Below are positions 24,508-38,049 of a stretch of 64,000 nt of DNA, piece after piece (the first letter of the stretch is position 1; each line of letters begins with the position of its first letter). The position numbers and the translations under genes are program-made. The notes under the pieces were generated by a model, which was given only the letters and a program-made list of their open reading frames with translations, did not search any database and was not told where the DNA came from. This stretch comes from Coniella vitis (lineage: Eukaryota > Ascomycota > Sordariomycetes > Diaporthales > Schizoparmaceae): contig WUJK01000005.1 in the NCBI GenBank assembly GCA_011317545.1, forward strand, positions 1,364,001 through 1,428,000. Reading direction: 5' to 3'.

Positions 24508-27500
24508 CTAAGCAAAGCCTGCTCGCTTCTTCCGACGCCCAAAGAGCTTGGAGTTGGAGCCACTACCCTCGTCTTGGTCCACCGACCAAGATGGAGGGCC
24601 CGACATGGGAGGCGGCTCAGATCTGAGAAAGTCTGCCAAATCCGAGGTGCCCCTGGCTGGTGTCGAGGTAGCATCCCGAGGTTCAAACTTCTTCATCGGT
24701 ACTCGACCGCTGGGGCGCTGCGGGTACTGGGATGGAATGCTAGGCCCGGCCGCTGGGATCGTTGACCCGTATGAAGGATACAAGTCACCTCCGGTCGGAA
24801 TGTTGACCTGGATAGGTACATACCCCTTGTTGGCTGGAGGCCCCGAGCGGCTGCTCACGGAGTGGGAGCTTGCCTGACTGCGAGACGAGGCGCTCATGGA
24901 GCTGTTCTGGCGGAAGCGGGCTATGAGACTGGGCGTGCTCGCCTTCTTTTTGGGCGGTGGAGCGGTCTGAATAGGCATCGACTGCGTGTGTTTGAGATTG
25001 AACGGAACTGGGTCCGATGGTGGTGGGGGCGGGGCACTGTTGAGGAAATCAATCAGGCTCTCCTCCTTTGGTGCCGCCTTCCGCGACGGCTGTGGCTCAT
25101 AGTCAAAGTCATCATCATCGTCATCTTCATCACTAAGGTCGATTGCGTATGGGTCTCTGACACGATGTTGCTTGCGCACAGGCATCAGATCAGGCTCGTC
25201 GAATGGGTTGCCGCTCTGTGCAACTGGAGTTCGTCCCAAGAGCGCGCTCTGCGAATTGACAGAGGACTGCACCGAAGGTGCAGACATTTCGGTAATATTT
25301 GTGGAAGCTTGGCTGCCGCGCATGTCGTGAGCATCCGGTAGCGACGCGTCCCTGGCACGTCCGCCAATAGCTGCTGCCAATTGGTCCGAGTCCATGGTGG
25401 TGCGGAACGGTGCAACAGCTCTCGGAATGCGGTGATTACCAGAGTTGGGCGGGCCTTGGCGAATAAAGTCAATCAAGTCCGAGTTGTCGTTGCCCACGTT
25501 GACTGTGGCATCCCGAGCCTGTAGCCTGGCCTTGCTGATGCTACCTGACAGCGAAGGGCGGCTTTGGTCCATACTTGTTTGGTCACGCATGAGGCTTGGG
25601 TTTCGTTTGAGGCTGGTTAGGGGAGCCACCGGCCCAGTCTCGGCGCCGGCAGGACCCGTGGCACGGATGAAGTCGGCGAATTCGAGGACGGACTCACGGG
25701 GAAGCCTGGCATCTCGTGCCTGGGGCCCGCTGACGCTTGCTCTGGTAGACATGGAGACGGGTGGGTGGGCCTTGTCCAGCACGTCACCTGCTGGCAGCTC
25801 GACAGGGTGCGAACGAAGTCCTGTTGCATGAGTAACAGAGTTTGAGCGTCCGGCATTGAGCAACTTGGGCGAAGGTAGTGTAGGACGGTCAGGCGTGTTG
25901 GCCTGGCGAGCATCATCACCCTTCCAGGTCCTGGTTTGCGTAATGGACTGTATGCTTCTTGGCGAGCTCTGCTGTGTTTGGTATTAGCATGTAGCGAGCA
26001 AGCAGTGTTGAGGAAGAAGACGTACCTCTAGCTCACGCATATTGTCGGGGGTGAGCGTGTATTGAATAGTGTCATTACTCTGCATGAGTTCTTCAAAATT
26101 CTTGTGCGCCTGTGTGGCCGTACTATCTTGTGAGCCGCGAGCCGCACGCAACTTGTGGGAGGATGCAGAGGAAGCTGGCGTGTGGTTTTTGCGGGCATTA
26201 CTCTGCTCAGGCGAGTGCCATGAACCGTCACGGTGATCTCTCTGAGACACAGGCCGGTGAACAGACAAGACACCGATACTGCCAGATGGTGACCCAGGGC
26301 CTTGTGGGGGCGAATGTTGATATCTGCTTGAGCTCTTTTCAGGCACGGCCGGACTCATCGGGCTGACAAGCGGGCTAGCTGCTGTGTTGTATGACCGAGG
26401 AGTCTGTCTCGGGAATCTCGTAGGAAGGGGCCCTACATCGTCTGCCGCACCAACAGCTTCATCAGTTGGTGAAGTGTTGGAAGGTTGATCTTTTGTCCGA
26501 GGCGATTGCTGTTCATGGAGGAGGTCGCCGCTTGAGGAGCGTGGGGGAGAGACAGGTGGTTGACGTTTGATAGAGCCGAACAAAGCATGGTTCGGGTGCC
26601 GAGGTGGTTGCTGCTGCTCCCAGGGATTCACTTCAGACTGCAGCTCCCTACGCGGAAAGAGTGTCGCTGACATGGGGCTCGGCTCTCCAAGCTCTTCGGC
26701 TTCAGAGATGGATGGTGCAACACTGCCTCGCGTTTTGGTAACCATAACAGGCCCAGCAAGTCTGTTGCCCCGACTTTCATCGGCTTCGCGTAACTCCTCT
26801 GGATTTATACTGCTGTTTCTGGAGACGGATCGGGAGTAATTCGAGCTGCTACCTTCAGCCTGGAGGAGGGAATTTCTCTGTGATCGCGTCGATGGGGTAC
26901 GAGGGCTTGAGACATCCACCAATCTTAAAGATCCGGTCCTAACAGGTAGATGAATGGATAGTGGCGGACGGCTGCCTCTGTCGGAGTTGGAGGGCGAATC
27001 GCTTCTGCCGGAAATGCTACCACCAATAGAAATTCTTGAAGAAGTAAGAATCTGTGCTTCCTCAATCTCTTCATACACCGAATCGCCATCATCATCTTCC
27101 ACGTCCTCGTCGTGGTCTTTGGCGAGCTTCTGGGCTGCATCAGGCGCCTTGACAGCGAGACCATCAATTATCTCATTGACCTTTTGCTCATTCAGAGCCT
27201 CGCTAGCCGGCTGCTGGGGAGCTTCCTTGTCACTTTGAATTGGCACTGCTTCATCAGGTTTCAACCCGGCAATTGCTGCTTTCTCTTCTGCAACGTCTTG
27301 TTCGGGCAAAGAAGGCACCTGATCTGGGTGTGACGAAGCAAAGATCTTGATGCGATTGTCTTTTGCAGAAGCCACGGGTGGGGGAAGGGAATTGGCGCGT
27401 CTCCTGAGTGCATCCTGAGAAGCCGTGGGTTGCAGGACCTTGGCTGCTGCAAGTTGCGCATCGTCAGCAAACGAGAAGATCATCAAGCTCTTTGGCCGTG

Positions 27501-28722
27501 TCGAAGCAGTCAACTCCTCGGGCTCATCATCCTCTTCCGTGGGCTCGTCACTGTAATAAGCAAGACCAGGGCACTCAATCTCATCGACATCTCGGTCGCC
27601 CATGGGAAGGGGAATGGTCGCAGCAAGCTGTCCGTCGTCGGCTACAGGTGCAGTGGACTCATCAGCTTGTCGGGGTTCCTCTTCGGTTTCATCAGCGGTC
27701 TCTTGTACGGGCGGATATACGGCGCTGTCCGCAGCGGAAAGACTGCCTAGACGCTGGTGATACATCTTTTCTCGGGAGGCGGGCCGGTGTGACAGATCGA
27801 TGCTTGCGTGTCCAGAGCGGACGCGCTTTTTCCAGGCTCTCCATAGCCTGCCCAAAGTCCGATCCAAGGCTACCCGCTCCATATCCACCTCTTCAACGGC
27901 AATCTTGTCAAGGAGACCCACGGGGCGCTTGATGTTTTGCTTGATTTCTTTTTCATGCTTGCTGCGCATTCGATTCCAGGCAGCCTGCCCGGCAGATACG
28001 AGAGCCTGCTCGCCCAGATATTCGAGGATAGAGGTGAGAAAGATGGCCACTGCGGGGGTCACGCTGCTCCCAGATGTTTCATCGCTATCGTCACTCAAAA
28101 GTCCTTCTTCCATGTGGCGGTCTTCGTCCTCCTCTTCCATATCTCCAAGTGAGGAATAGACCATGCACCGCAGTCTGGCCCGCTTCCAGGCGAGTTCGAG
28201 GTCCCAATCTCTGTGCGATGTGGTAGCTGGGCTGTCGAGGAACTCATCATCATCGTCGCCCCCCAGGTACTCGCGTAATTCTTCGTCGGCATTGCTGATG
28301 GCATCCTTGGCCAGCTTTGGTTTGAGCACCTCAGAAACGGCAGGGCGTAGGTTTGGGAGCGAGGTCGAGCCGGCCAGGGCCAGGAAGTTGAAGAGGAGAT
28401 GGTCAAGGAAGCTGTTGAGTTGGTGAAGAGCGGCATCTGACACCTCGACGCTCTCGCCGGACGACTGGACACCATGCTGATCGTACCAGGCGTCCGCATG
28501 GTTGTCGTGGTCGTTTGTGACAATCTGAGAGGCGGATGGGGCAGCAATAAAGGCTGCCTCTGGCGAGACGGAGATTGGTGGCGACATGACACTCTGAGCA
28601 ACAGTAGAAGGTTTGTCGCTGGACATGCTCTGGGTCCTTGACCTGGGTGGGCCGGGTCTGAAAAAGGTAGGTGAGTGCTCCGGTGAGAATTGAGACATGT
28701 TGGTCTCAAAAGGGGACGTCAT
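24508..28722 (-). CDS. conserved ascomycete protein of unknown function, 1386 aa, with repeated DLIDFIRxxPP motifs
   Basis: Two exons on the minus strand: 28722-26026 (899 codons) and 25971-24508 (487 residues plus stop), separated by a 54-bp intron GTACGT..CAG with a CTAAT branch point. The N-terminal 300 residues are the most ordered part: a helical segment from about residue 95 (DAALHQLNSFLDHLLFNF, LRPAVSEVLKPKLAKDAI) reminiscent of a histone-fold-like helix pair, then DWDLELAWKRARLRCMVYSS and AVAIFLTSILEYLGEQAL. The middle is Ser/Pro/Glu-rich and probably disordered. The C-terminal third carries four short motifs, FADFIRATGP, LIDFIRQGPP, LIDFLNSAPP and LADFLRSEPP, often preceded by ARDA, and ends in a basic tail (FGRRKKRAGFA). 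I recognise it as a conserved fungal family but know no function. The histone-fold comparison is inference. The start ATG at 28722 is the first in frame. Confidence 0.85.
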
Positions 28723-31258
28723 CTTGGGTTTGTATCGCGCGCTCTTAAACGTTGCTAGAGGAGCATGTTAAAGGGTGCTAGTGTAACGTCGGCAGTCAAG
28801 GCCAGCACTCGCGCCCTCCTTGTTTCTGTTTTTCTTTTTTTGTTCTTGGTTCCCCTGGCGCTCTCCTTTTTCCAGTAGGCTGGCGGCGTGCCGTCACTTT
28901 GCGGCGTTCGGCTGGTAAGCCTCTACTGGGTGCTGCCCTTCGCACACGAGACGAGTGCGGCTGGAGGACAAAGGCGGTCAAGGCAATATGCAGTATGCCG
29001 TGTCGACGGATAGGAACAGGTCAAGCCTCTCTTTCCCGATGGGTGAGTTGAATTGGATATAGTTGCAGCGACCCGAGGATTTGCCAACGAGAAATGATGC
29101 ACTGCTGGTCGGGTTAGTGCCAGGGACCAGCGCGAGCATCCAACAAAACTAGATAGCCAATTGCTAAGGGACTGAAACGAGATTTAGAGATGTGTATGCG
29201 TGTGTGTGTGGAAAGGCTCTGAATGGTCGAGGAGAGATGCGATTTCGCGGGAATGCTTCCCGACGGGCCCTCGCAAGAACAGACTCAATTGCTTTGCCTT
29301 GGCTTCCACTCGTGAAGCACTGCTGCGCACCAGCAGAGAAAGAAGAAGGAAACAACAAGAGGCGACAATGGAGATGTCCGCGCACAGAGCAGCGCAAGAG
29401 TGGTGAGAAGTGCTTATGAGGAATAACGTGGGGTCCCTTTCGGCTTGTGGCCCATCCCAGGTGGGACTAACATGAAGAGGCCGTGCCAAATTTAGGCTTG
29501 GATGATAGACATGTGCAGCAGTGCTAGTGCCAGGCGCGGTTAGGATGCTGACAGGAAGGGTGGTGGTTGGGCCCCGAGGTGGTAGCGGAGGATTGAGGAG
29601 GATTAGCAAATATTGCCTGCCTCAGCTTGGACATTGCGACGACTACGACGACGCAGAAACGCGCGCAGGACATCTCAACCCAAGACATTGCTCCAACTTG
29701 GAGGTCTGCTGTCAGCTCCTGCAACTTTGGAGGGCCAGTCTCAGTGGCTCTTCTGGGAGCCTAGCGCTGTTGGTGCGTGCGTCCAGTGTAGGACAGGCCT
29801 GGACCACTGGCCCCTTTCGCCCCGCCAACCGCTAAAAGCGCCCCAGACACGCCTCTGCAGTGGCAGGTAAGGCAGGGCAGGGCAGGGCCATGTCCGGCGA
29901 CACTCACAGAAACACTCGAGTATACCCGCAGCAGGCTAGGAGAACCCAAGTGCCGCCGCAAAGTGAGGTCAGATCACGGGCACCCAAAGTCGGGCATTGC
30001 ATTGCATGCGAGGTCGTCACAGACAGAGAGAGAAAGAGGGCGCGCGGTCAGCCCGCCAGGAGCAGCCGGGGAAAGCCAGCCGTGCAGCACTTGCAGAGAG
30101 GTTGTTGCTTTCCCAGGCTGACCGACGCACCCAAGGAGAGGGGGGGCAAGCAAGGTGGCACGGCATGAGCTTGTGTATCGGGCAATATGCTGAGGCACGA
30201 CGGCCCACGAGGCAAGAAAGACGGCGTCGGGTCGCACAAGCCATACCAGAACCGTCACAACCATAACGTACCTAGCCGAGACGCAAGTCGTGGTCGTTGC
30301 GTGAATCCAAAACCAGACAAGAAAAATCCTTTTCCAAGTATTCCCGCCGGGACGCTCACGCTGGCCACACACACACACACACATAAGTGCGCGCGCACGC
30401 AAAAACACCGAAACAGAGGAGTATGGACCCAAATCCCGAGATGATGGCGGCAGTGGAGTTGGGAGTCGGGATTTTGGTTTGTTGTGCGCGCCGAGATGTC
30501 GGCAGCGGTGTCGGTCAGATGGCGCAAGAGGAAGGTCGGTAGATCGGGAGTTTAGATCTCGAGGGCGGGCAATGTCGTCACGGGAGGCGCGCTCTTGGCT
30601 CGGGTGGGAAGGTTGCCGGGCTTTCGGATGGTTCACGCAGAACAGAAGAGGAAGGCCTTGCGCTTGCTGCTCCTGTGGACTGAAGATGTGGTGTGTTGGA
30701 TCAAGTAGAATTAAGTAAATTGTGAAAGAGAAAGAAAGTCGACGACAGAGGAGGCAGACACAGCCTGTCAAACAAGCAGGCATGCTGCTCAATCACACAA
30801 GGACGCCGCCCTGGCCCTGCAACAACCCTTTTTCTTTGACTTTGCGACTTTGCACTCGCACCAGAGGCAACAAGTACCTTGATACCCAGGATACCGTACC
30901 ATTGCAGTGGGTTCTACCATGGCAGTCAGGGCCCCCGGGCCAATTTGAAGTGGGCAAGGGTCAAGGGTAGGGTGGAGCGCGGGGCCCCTGCGCCGTCCGT
31001 TTGGGCTGCAGGCAATCTGGCAATCAGGGCCTAGTGGGGCCCCCGAGGCCCGGTGCTGGGTGCTGGGGTACCGTAGCACAGAATGGAGAGCTTGCATACT
31101 ATGGACTACAGCAGAGCAACGTCTCGCGTTTTGCTCCCCTGGCTCCCCTGGAACCACTCTGTCCTTACTACATGGTCAGTGACGGTACTCGTAGCTGACG
31201 TGATGATCTTTTGCTTATTTTGTGGCGCACACCCGGATAGCTGATTCCCAATCTCTCC

Positions 31259-31259
<1 letters not shown>

Positions 31260-31289
<30 letters not shown>
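31260..31289 (+). repeat. (GAT)n microsatellite
   Basis: About nine GAT units, non-coding; directly visible. Confidence 0.9.
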
Positions 31290-31290
<1 letters not shown>

Positions 31291-34200
31291 TGCCGCCGAT
31301 GATAGTGTTTTTGCCATTGCCATTTCGATTTGACCACACACTGAATACAGTCCTATAGTAGCCCTGCTGCCCTGCGAATTTGGAAGCCTGCAGGAAGCCT
31401 GCATGAAGCCGGCAAATCTTGTAGTACTATCCGCTAGTTAGTGCACTTGGTTCAGTGAGTATAGGGCGGGATCCCCCGTCCTCAGCCCCCAAGCTGTTCC
31501 CTCAGTCCCCTCTGCGCCGCGGATCCACGTCCGACCACCTGCAGCTCTCGAAACTGGATTGGGCCATGACAAGATTGCTGGTGGGCAGTCTGCCCCATCG
31601 CGTGATTATAGTCGACCGTACATTACATAGTATAGGAGCTGCATGTCTGCCGTTATGATGGCTCCTGAAAGTCTCTATAAAGGATGGCGTGGGGCGATAT
31701 CTCATCCTCATACGTACATTAGTACCCACCCAAGTCAAGTCATAGTACCCCCGCGCATGAGTGCAGTACTTGGGTACCTCTGATAAAGCGAAGATGCTGA
31801 TACTATGTAAGTACTATGTAGCTGATAGCGGCACTGACGCCGCCGCGCCTTGGGCTTCCCACGAGGTAACCACGAGGCAGAGCGGGGCTACTGCCACTGC
31901 CTGTAATCGATAGTCTGCAACAGTGCAACAAATCCTTCCCAGCTCGACCATGCTGCCGTCTCCATTCCTGGCTGCTCGATACCTCTCCCACGGGGGCCAC
32001 CCATTGCTGACTCTACCCACTGCTATGCACAGAGTATGGCAGCCTCAGCGAGGCCCTCGTTAGCGGCCGAGGCTAATGCGCAGGTTCCTCCGAAGCCATC
32101 CCCAAGCAGAACACACCCACAGCGCCAGAATAGGGGCGTGCAAGACTGATGGACAAAGCCTGGACGCCGCTTACCCGCAACGGGACCAAGGGCCTCCTAT
32201 GAATACATGGTGCCCTGGACATACCTTAGTGGTAACTCGCCACTGGGCCGAGTCTGCTTTCTTCATCCTGTGCCCCTTCCTCGCACATCCCCATCGCGAA
32301 ATCCCCTCCGAACCGATGCTGCTGTAGTATGGTACAGACACCTGCTGACTAGCTGGCACCGCAGACAGTGAACCAGCACCGGCTCCTCCTACTTGGTATT
32401 CGATCCTTCAGGTGCTCCCACCGACCTGCCTCGTTCGCTGTCACTAGTTCCTGTGCCGCCGCTCCCCCCTCCCCATCCACCGCATGATTCTTTCCACCTC
32501 CACGTGTTCGAGGCCGCCCGGCCTTCTGAAGCCGGCATTTGGAGTACATATTATCCGTTCTCGCTGGTGACCCTCTTATGGGGTATGAGAATGGGGCCTC
32601 AAGTGCCGATCTGGGGGGCCCATCGTGGGGCCATGGTCTCAATTGGCTGCGACGACTCCATACAGCACCTGAGGACCAAAACAGGCGGGCGATAAGCCTC
32701 GATGAGGATACGAAAATACTATGTGCTGCAAACAGCGCGAACCAGGCTGCTTGCTAGCTGTGCAGCTTGTTCATGCTTCAATAATAGGGAAAGCAGCCCA
32801 AGAATGTTTCAGTCGCTTGTGCTGCCAGCATCTTTTCGTGCTAGCCACCGTTTCATCAGACCAGGTATGCAGAATATGCCCGTATCGATCATGTTCTGAC
32901 CAAAGGACGGACTTCATCGTGGTCTGTACATAGTACGTGGCCAGCAGCGGTTCTAACCGCCTCCTTATCAGCTTCTCCCTGAACTTGTGCCGACGACGGC
33001 CAGCCACCAAAAGAACGGTGGGAAGATTCTGTAGTATTCTGGCAGCTGCAATTCTTCTTCTTCATCATCATCATAACAGCTATATGTGAGCTTTCCTGCT
33101 CCTGCTTCTGGTGCAGTGCTCAGTCTGATGAGGTAGCTGTTGCAGAAAGCAGTCGATGCGGTAGGTGGCCTTGTATGCTTGCGGTGTTGCATATCCTGCA
33201 ACCATCATTTCTGAGGCCGGCTCTCTTTGGACGTTCGGTATTTTCTTCAGATTTATTTGGTATTACTCTCTCTGTACATGGTATCTTGAGATTTTGTAGC
33301 CCACTGCTACGACCATGCGCATGCTATTATTTCTTGACCCGTCCAAATGTGATTCCATTCTGAGGACCACAGCCTGATTTCAGAACAAGGGCCGAAAAGC
33401 GATTGCTACTCGATCCATCCAGCACAGCTCGTCGAGGTCCCGTGCGGAAGATCGCCGTGTGGCCGGGGCGGTCGGGAATATTTACACAAATCAGACAAGA
33501 GTGTGGAGTTCCAAGGGAGGGGGGGGGGATATCTGGGCGGTCTTGTAGATGTGTACATGTTAAAAGCTAATCTACCCGCTCGACACGCTAACGCAGGCCA
33601 CTTATTATTTTAGGTCTGCACTAGCAAATCTCTCACATATGATATCTGCCTGTTCCCCCCTTTGTTTAACACCGAGGGTCCGGTGAGACAGCCTTTTTTT
33701 TTTCCTTCTTTTTCACCCAAGCAGAGGACTATCTAGTACCCCGTGAAAGAAACGTGTGGTGACTCTCAGAGAAAGAAAGAAGAGGGGGAAAATAAATATG
33801 GCATACTTGGGAGGTTTTAGGGCTGTGAGTGAATGGGCAGTCATGCCCGTTTCTTGCCTCCTCCCATCGCACCCCCATTCTAGCGGTTTTTATTTTCCAC
33901 TCGCAGCAAGAATATATACAAACAATCCCAATCCAATCTCCGGACATGCCCTGAAGCTACGCTACCTGCCGTATCTCCTTGCCCCAGTCAGGCGCATTAA
34001 ACGGGCTTTATAACCGGACTTTGGGTTGCTACTTGCTACATAGTAGAACATTTTGACTGTCCTGCAGGGTAAGTAGTAGCCTTACTAATAAGTATGTATG
34101 TACTTACTGCCTGCCAATTTTTTTCTTGTTCTTTTGGCCACCACGATATCTGGGCACGCACGGATAACAGGATAACAACGCCCGCCAACCACAACATTGA

Positions 34201-34529
34201 AGTCCACCGCAAAAAGAGGATTGCGAAAGAAAGAAAAGAAAAGAAAAAGGCGCTCCTCGCAATTCCCTCCCACCACCCGTTTCCAAATTTTGGAATATCG
34301 CCTGGATGTCCCGTCGTCTTTTTCTCGGTGAATAAAAAGGCAACGCTCACGCTTTCATCTGGCCAAGTAGGGAGGACCACATCGAGTACTTTGCTTATTT
34401 GAGTCGGCGAAATTCAAGAATCAAGTCTCTATAATGGCTGTACGCTTGAATCTTGCTACAAGTAAGCCCTGCTGATATCATCATGGCTTGGAGACCAATG
34501 CTCGCAAGGTGCGCCACCGATACTTGGTC

Positions 34530-34530
34530 A

Positions 34531-34565
<35 letters not shown>
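34530..34565 (+). repeat. (GCCA)n microsatellite
   Basis: About eight GCCA units with one GTCA variant; non-coding. Confidence 0.9.
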
Positions 34566-37500
34566 CCGCCGCCAACGAAAGAAAAAAGAAAGAAAAAGAG
34601 GGCAAACGCCATCACATGTCATCGTTTTTAACGATTCCAAAAATAAGGTAAAAGGAACAAGGCATTGTATTTTGTTCTAACATTTTGACTGAACAATTTC
34701 TGGTTCTAGATAGACAAGACGTTTTTCGTTTGTGTAGGGTTAAAATGCCGCACCACTTGCCCATTGATTGATTGATTGTCCACCTTTTCTTTTCTTCTCT
34801 TTTCCCGCACAAACCACAGGCGGGAAGCCGGGGGAGTCGCAAGTTGTTGCTTTTTCAACGGCTCAAGTCATTTAACGATGTATATACTAGCAAGTATGTA
34901 TACTATGATAGTCACGAAATAAGGGTGCCTACAAATGCACAAACAAAGGGAAAAAAAGGTTGTATCGATCCCCGGCACGCCCGGCCCTTCCGACCAGCCG
35001 ATGTAGTGCAACACGGCCCAGGACCCATCCGTCATAGGGTCCGGGAGTATTCATTCCCAAGCAAAGAAAAACCAAGCCTTGTACAGAAGTAGTGCTTACT
35101 ATATACTGTGTAGTGTCACAGGAAAGAAGTAAGGGGAAAAAAAGAGAAAAAAGCAGTTTTAAGATGGCTTTATCAGAGATAAAATGAGGAGCCAAGCGTA
35201 TGCTACCATTCAATTCTATGTAAGTCTATTTCACGTCATTCGCTGCTGTTGCTTTTCTTCTCAATCAAAAAGTGTATGCGGGCGTTTCACACCTGTCAAC
35301 TTGTCATCAAAAGTGATTCTCACGCAAAAAAAAAAAGAAAAGAAGAGAAAAGAAAAAAGAGAAAAAGTAGCCAAATAACACTTGACGTCTGCCTTTCTGA
35401 CACAGAGAGACTTTTCTTTCTGAGGGGAAAGGGGATGAAGCTGATGCTCTTGCTGTTGCTGTTGCTGTTGCTGTTACTGTTAGTATTCAGGGAAAATATA
35501 ATCTAGACTGAAGCATTTCCCGGACGCCCCGAGAGGTCCGTGAGACGAAAGCCCGAGGACACCAGAATACGGACACGAACGAGACTTGTCTTCGCTCCCC
35601 TTGTTCTCTGTATTTTGTTCCCCTTTTCTTATCCGTCGATTCAAAACACATTTGGCGCTTACATCGCAGACTTTGGGACGGTACCGTCCACATCATATCT
35701 CAGCCTCCTCCCTTGCGTCTTGTGGTGTAACTTTCCTGCCTTCTTCTGTCTTTCTTTCTATTCAGCTCCATTTTAAGACTTGCCACACAGGTGAGCCGTG
35801 TAAGTCAGATTCTAGGCAATATGGCTGGTTACGTCTCATTGCTGCATGGTTATGTTTACGCACACTTCAACGCTGAAGCCCAACCTACCCATAAGTATAT
35901 CTAGGTAGTATATGACCTACAGGATTTCATTGGGCCATGAGGGAATGGCTCCTTGAGAAGGTCTTGAACGTGGCAATCTGAATGCGATCATACATGTACA
36001 CATAGTATATTTCATATACCGTGTTGCTTGCATTAGCTTGAAGTATTCCGGCCTCCGTCTTGGGTTACTCTTTTACATAGTAATATGGCTCAAACAACTG
36101 CAAGCTGTTCACCAGTTCATCAAGTCGAATATTCTTTTATGCAAAACAGGCAATGAATCTTGGATGTCATCCTTGGTACCTATCACGGGTTCTAGGTCGC
36201 AAAAATAAACTCTGCCGATTTATTGAATTACCATGCCTGGCTGGGGCTGGCCGTGGAACGTTGGAGGAGGAGCAGCGGCACACGCAAGTTGACGCCGGCT
36301 GTCATGACATGACAAGTGAGATAGCAAGCCAGCCGAGCCGTTGGCTGACATAGTCAATTGCCCGAGGACGCCGAGCGCAAAAAAGCAAAATAGGGCGTCC
36401 GTCAACCCCGTTGTGCACCACCGGCCGCTTTTTCTCGGCGCTTCGCCAGCCCAAGATTGCTTTCCATCTGGGTGCCCGCCACCGGCGAATGGTTTGAATG
36501 GCTCGACCCTCCCCCAGATGTTGTGACTAGAGAGACAATGTCTTTTCATCATCATCATGTGGGGAAAAGGGGTGCGTGAACCAGTGGAAAGAGGCACGCG
36601 GACAAAGTATGAGACAGTTTGGGTCGCGGCATCAGCGGCAGTGGCAGCGGCAGCGGCAGCGGTATTGTTCTGATCGTATGTTTTGGGGTTATTTCGGATC
36701 CAACAATAAGACGGAAGGCTCGCACATTCGCACTATGTATCACATATGTAAGGTAATGCAATGTAATGCGCTGTTCGGCCTCGACTTTCACGGTGTATCG
36801 GTCTAGTCGGTCCGGTCCAGTCCGGTCGGAGTTGAAGAGTCTGCAATGGTAGTAAACAAAACGGCGTGGAAGTAAGTCGCAAGCCGGACTATCAAGGCTG
36901 ATGACGGGTGTAACACAGTTGAACTATGCTTCAACCATTGCCATACAGTGCAGCGACTCAAGGGAAGATAATGGCCATGTCCAACCTTAAGACATCGGAT
37001 GGTTAAAGGCCGCGAGAAGGCATGTGAGGGGAATTCGTGAATGTTTTTGCTGTTACCATTTTCGGCCGTTGAAATCGAAACGATAATACAGTCGTGCTCT
37101 TTGGAATCTGTAGCGGCGTGGCTTGAAAGTCGCAAACTCTCAAGCAACTTCGCAGCCGTAAAACTCAACAGTATGCCACCGTTGTCATCCTCTCCGCCAT
37201 ACTGTGCCACACTAGACAACTATCCACGCTCTTCTGAATGACCAGCTCGATAATTGCTAGAATCTGGCGTTTTGTGCTATGCTGGAGTCCTAGAACGTCT
37301 TCCAAGAAACTGACCGCAGCCGCCGCGGGTGGCGACGGCGTCTAACACGAAGCAGATAGAGAGGGCGTCGAGGGTGTTGGATTTATCGAAACGGTGGTAT
37401 ACGAGTTCTCTAGACGGCAAAATAGTGCGCACATCCAAACAAATGGATTTAGAGGGGAAGGGGGAAAAAAGAGCAAGATGGGACAACTTACGAACATACC

Positions 37501-38049
37501 AACGCCAAAGGAAGCTCAACAGTCAGTCAGTCAGGCAGGCAAACAGGCAGACAAGAGTTGGGGCACGACCAGCTGTAGTTCATATTCAGAAGGTGCCATG
37601 AGAGACGAGAGAAGCTCACCAAGTTGGCAGGTCCTTCCTTGCCTAGCCTACAGTGCCCACCTGCCTGGGTACTCTCTTGTCTTTGCTCTTCCTCGATTTT
37701 GGCAAATGATCATGGGATCAGCCTCATGCACCACGCCACAGTAGGAGCAGCCTTTAGCAGCAGAACATTATCATGCAGCCACCTGGAAATCCAACACGTC
37801 GTGTTGTATTCACAGAGTCTACCCAAATGTGTTTCTACCTGGATGCAAAAACGAAAAGAGAAACAACATTGTCATATCTTTGCAGTTCTCACACTTCTCC
37901 CAAGCTGAATCTCAGCACGGATACAAATGCTCCCGCCAAATAAGAGAAACCAAACAAAAAAATAAAAATAAAAACACCCAGAAAAGAAAAGCAAAAGACG
38001 AGAAGCAGAGCATGACAAAAGATAAGCCAGATTTCCACAGACCGTATCA

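Larger units (their letters stand above)
28723..38049. other. 9.3-kb intergenic region, no credible gene
   Basis: This lies between the start of the 1386-aa protein gene and the stop of gsh1, both on the minus strand, so its left part holds the promoter of the former. Open frames up to about 270 residues near 29974-30792 lack any recognisable domain. Low-complexity DNA includes CA at 30367-30381, GAT at 31261-31288, GCCA at 34530-34565 and TGCTGT at about 35447-35478. Copies of the TACATAGTA motif cluster at about 31.1-36.1 kb. GGGCCCC-rich DNA lies at about 30925-31075. Confidence 0.7.

Noticed and set aside
30367..30381. CA tract as possible Z-DNA regulatory element
   Set aside because: It is too short and too common in this window to support a function.
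34530..34565. GCCA repeat as a CRISPR-like array
   Set aside because: It is a simple tetranucleotide tandem repeat without spacers, in a eukaryotic genome.
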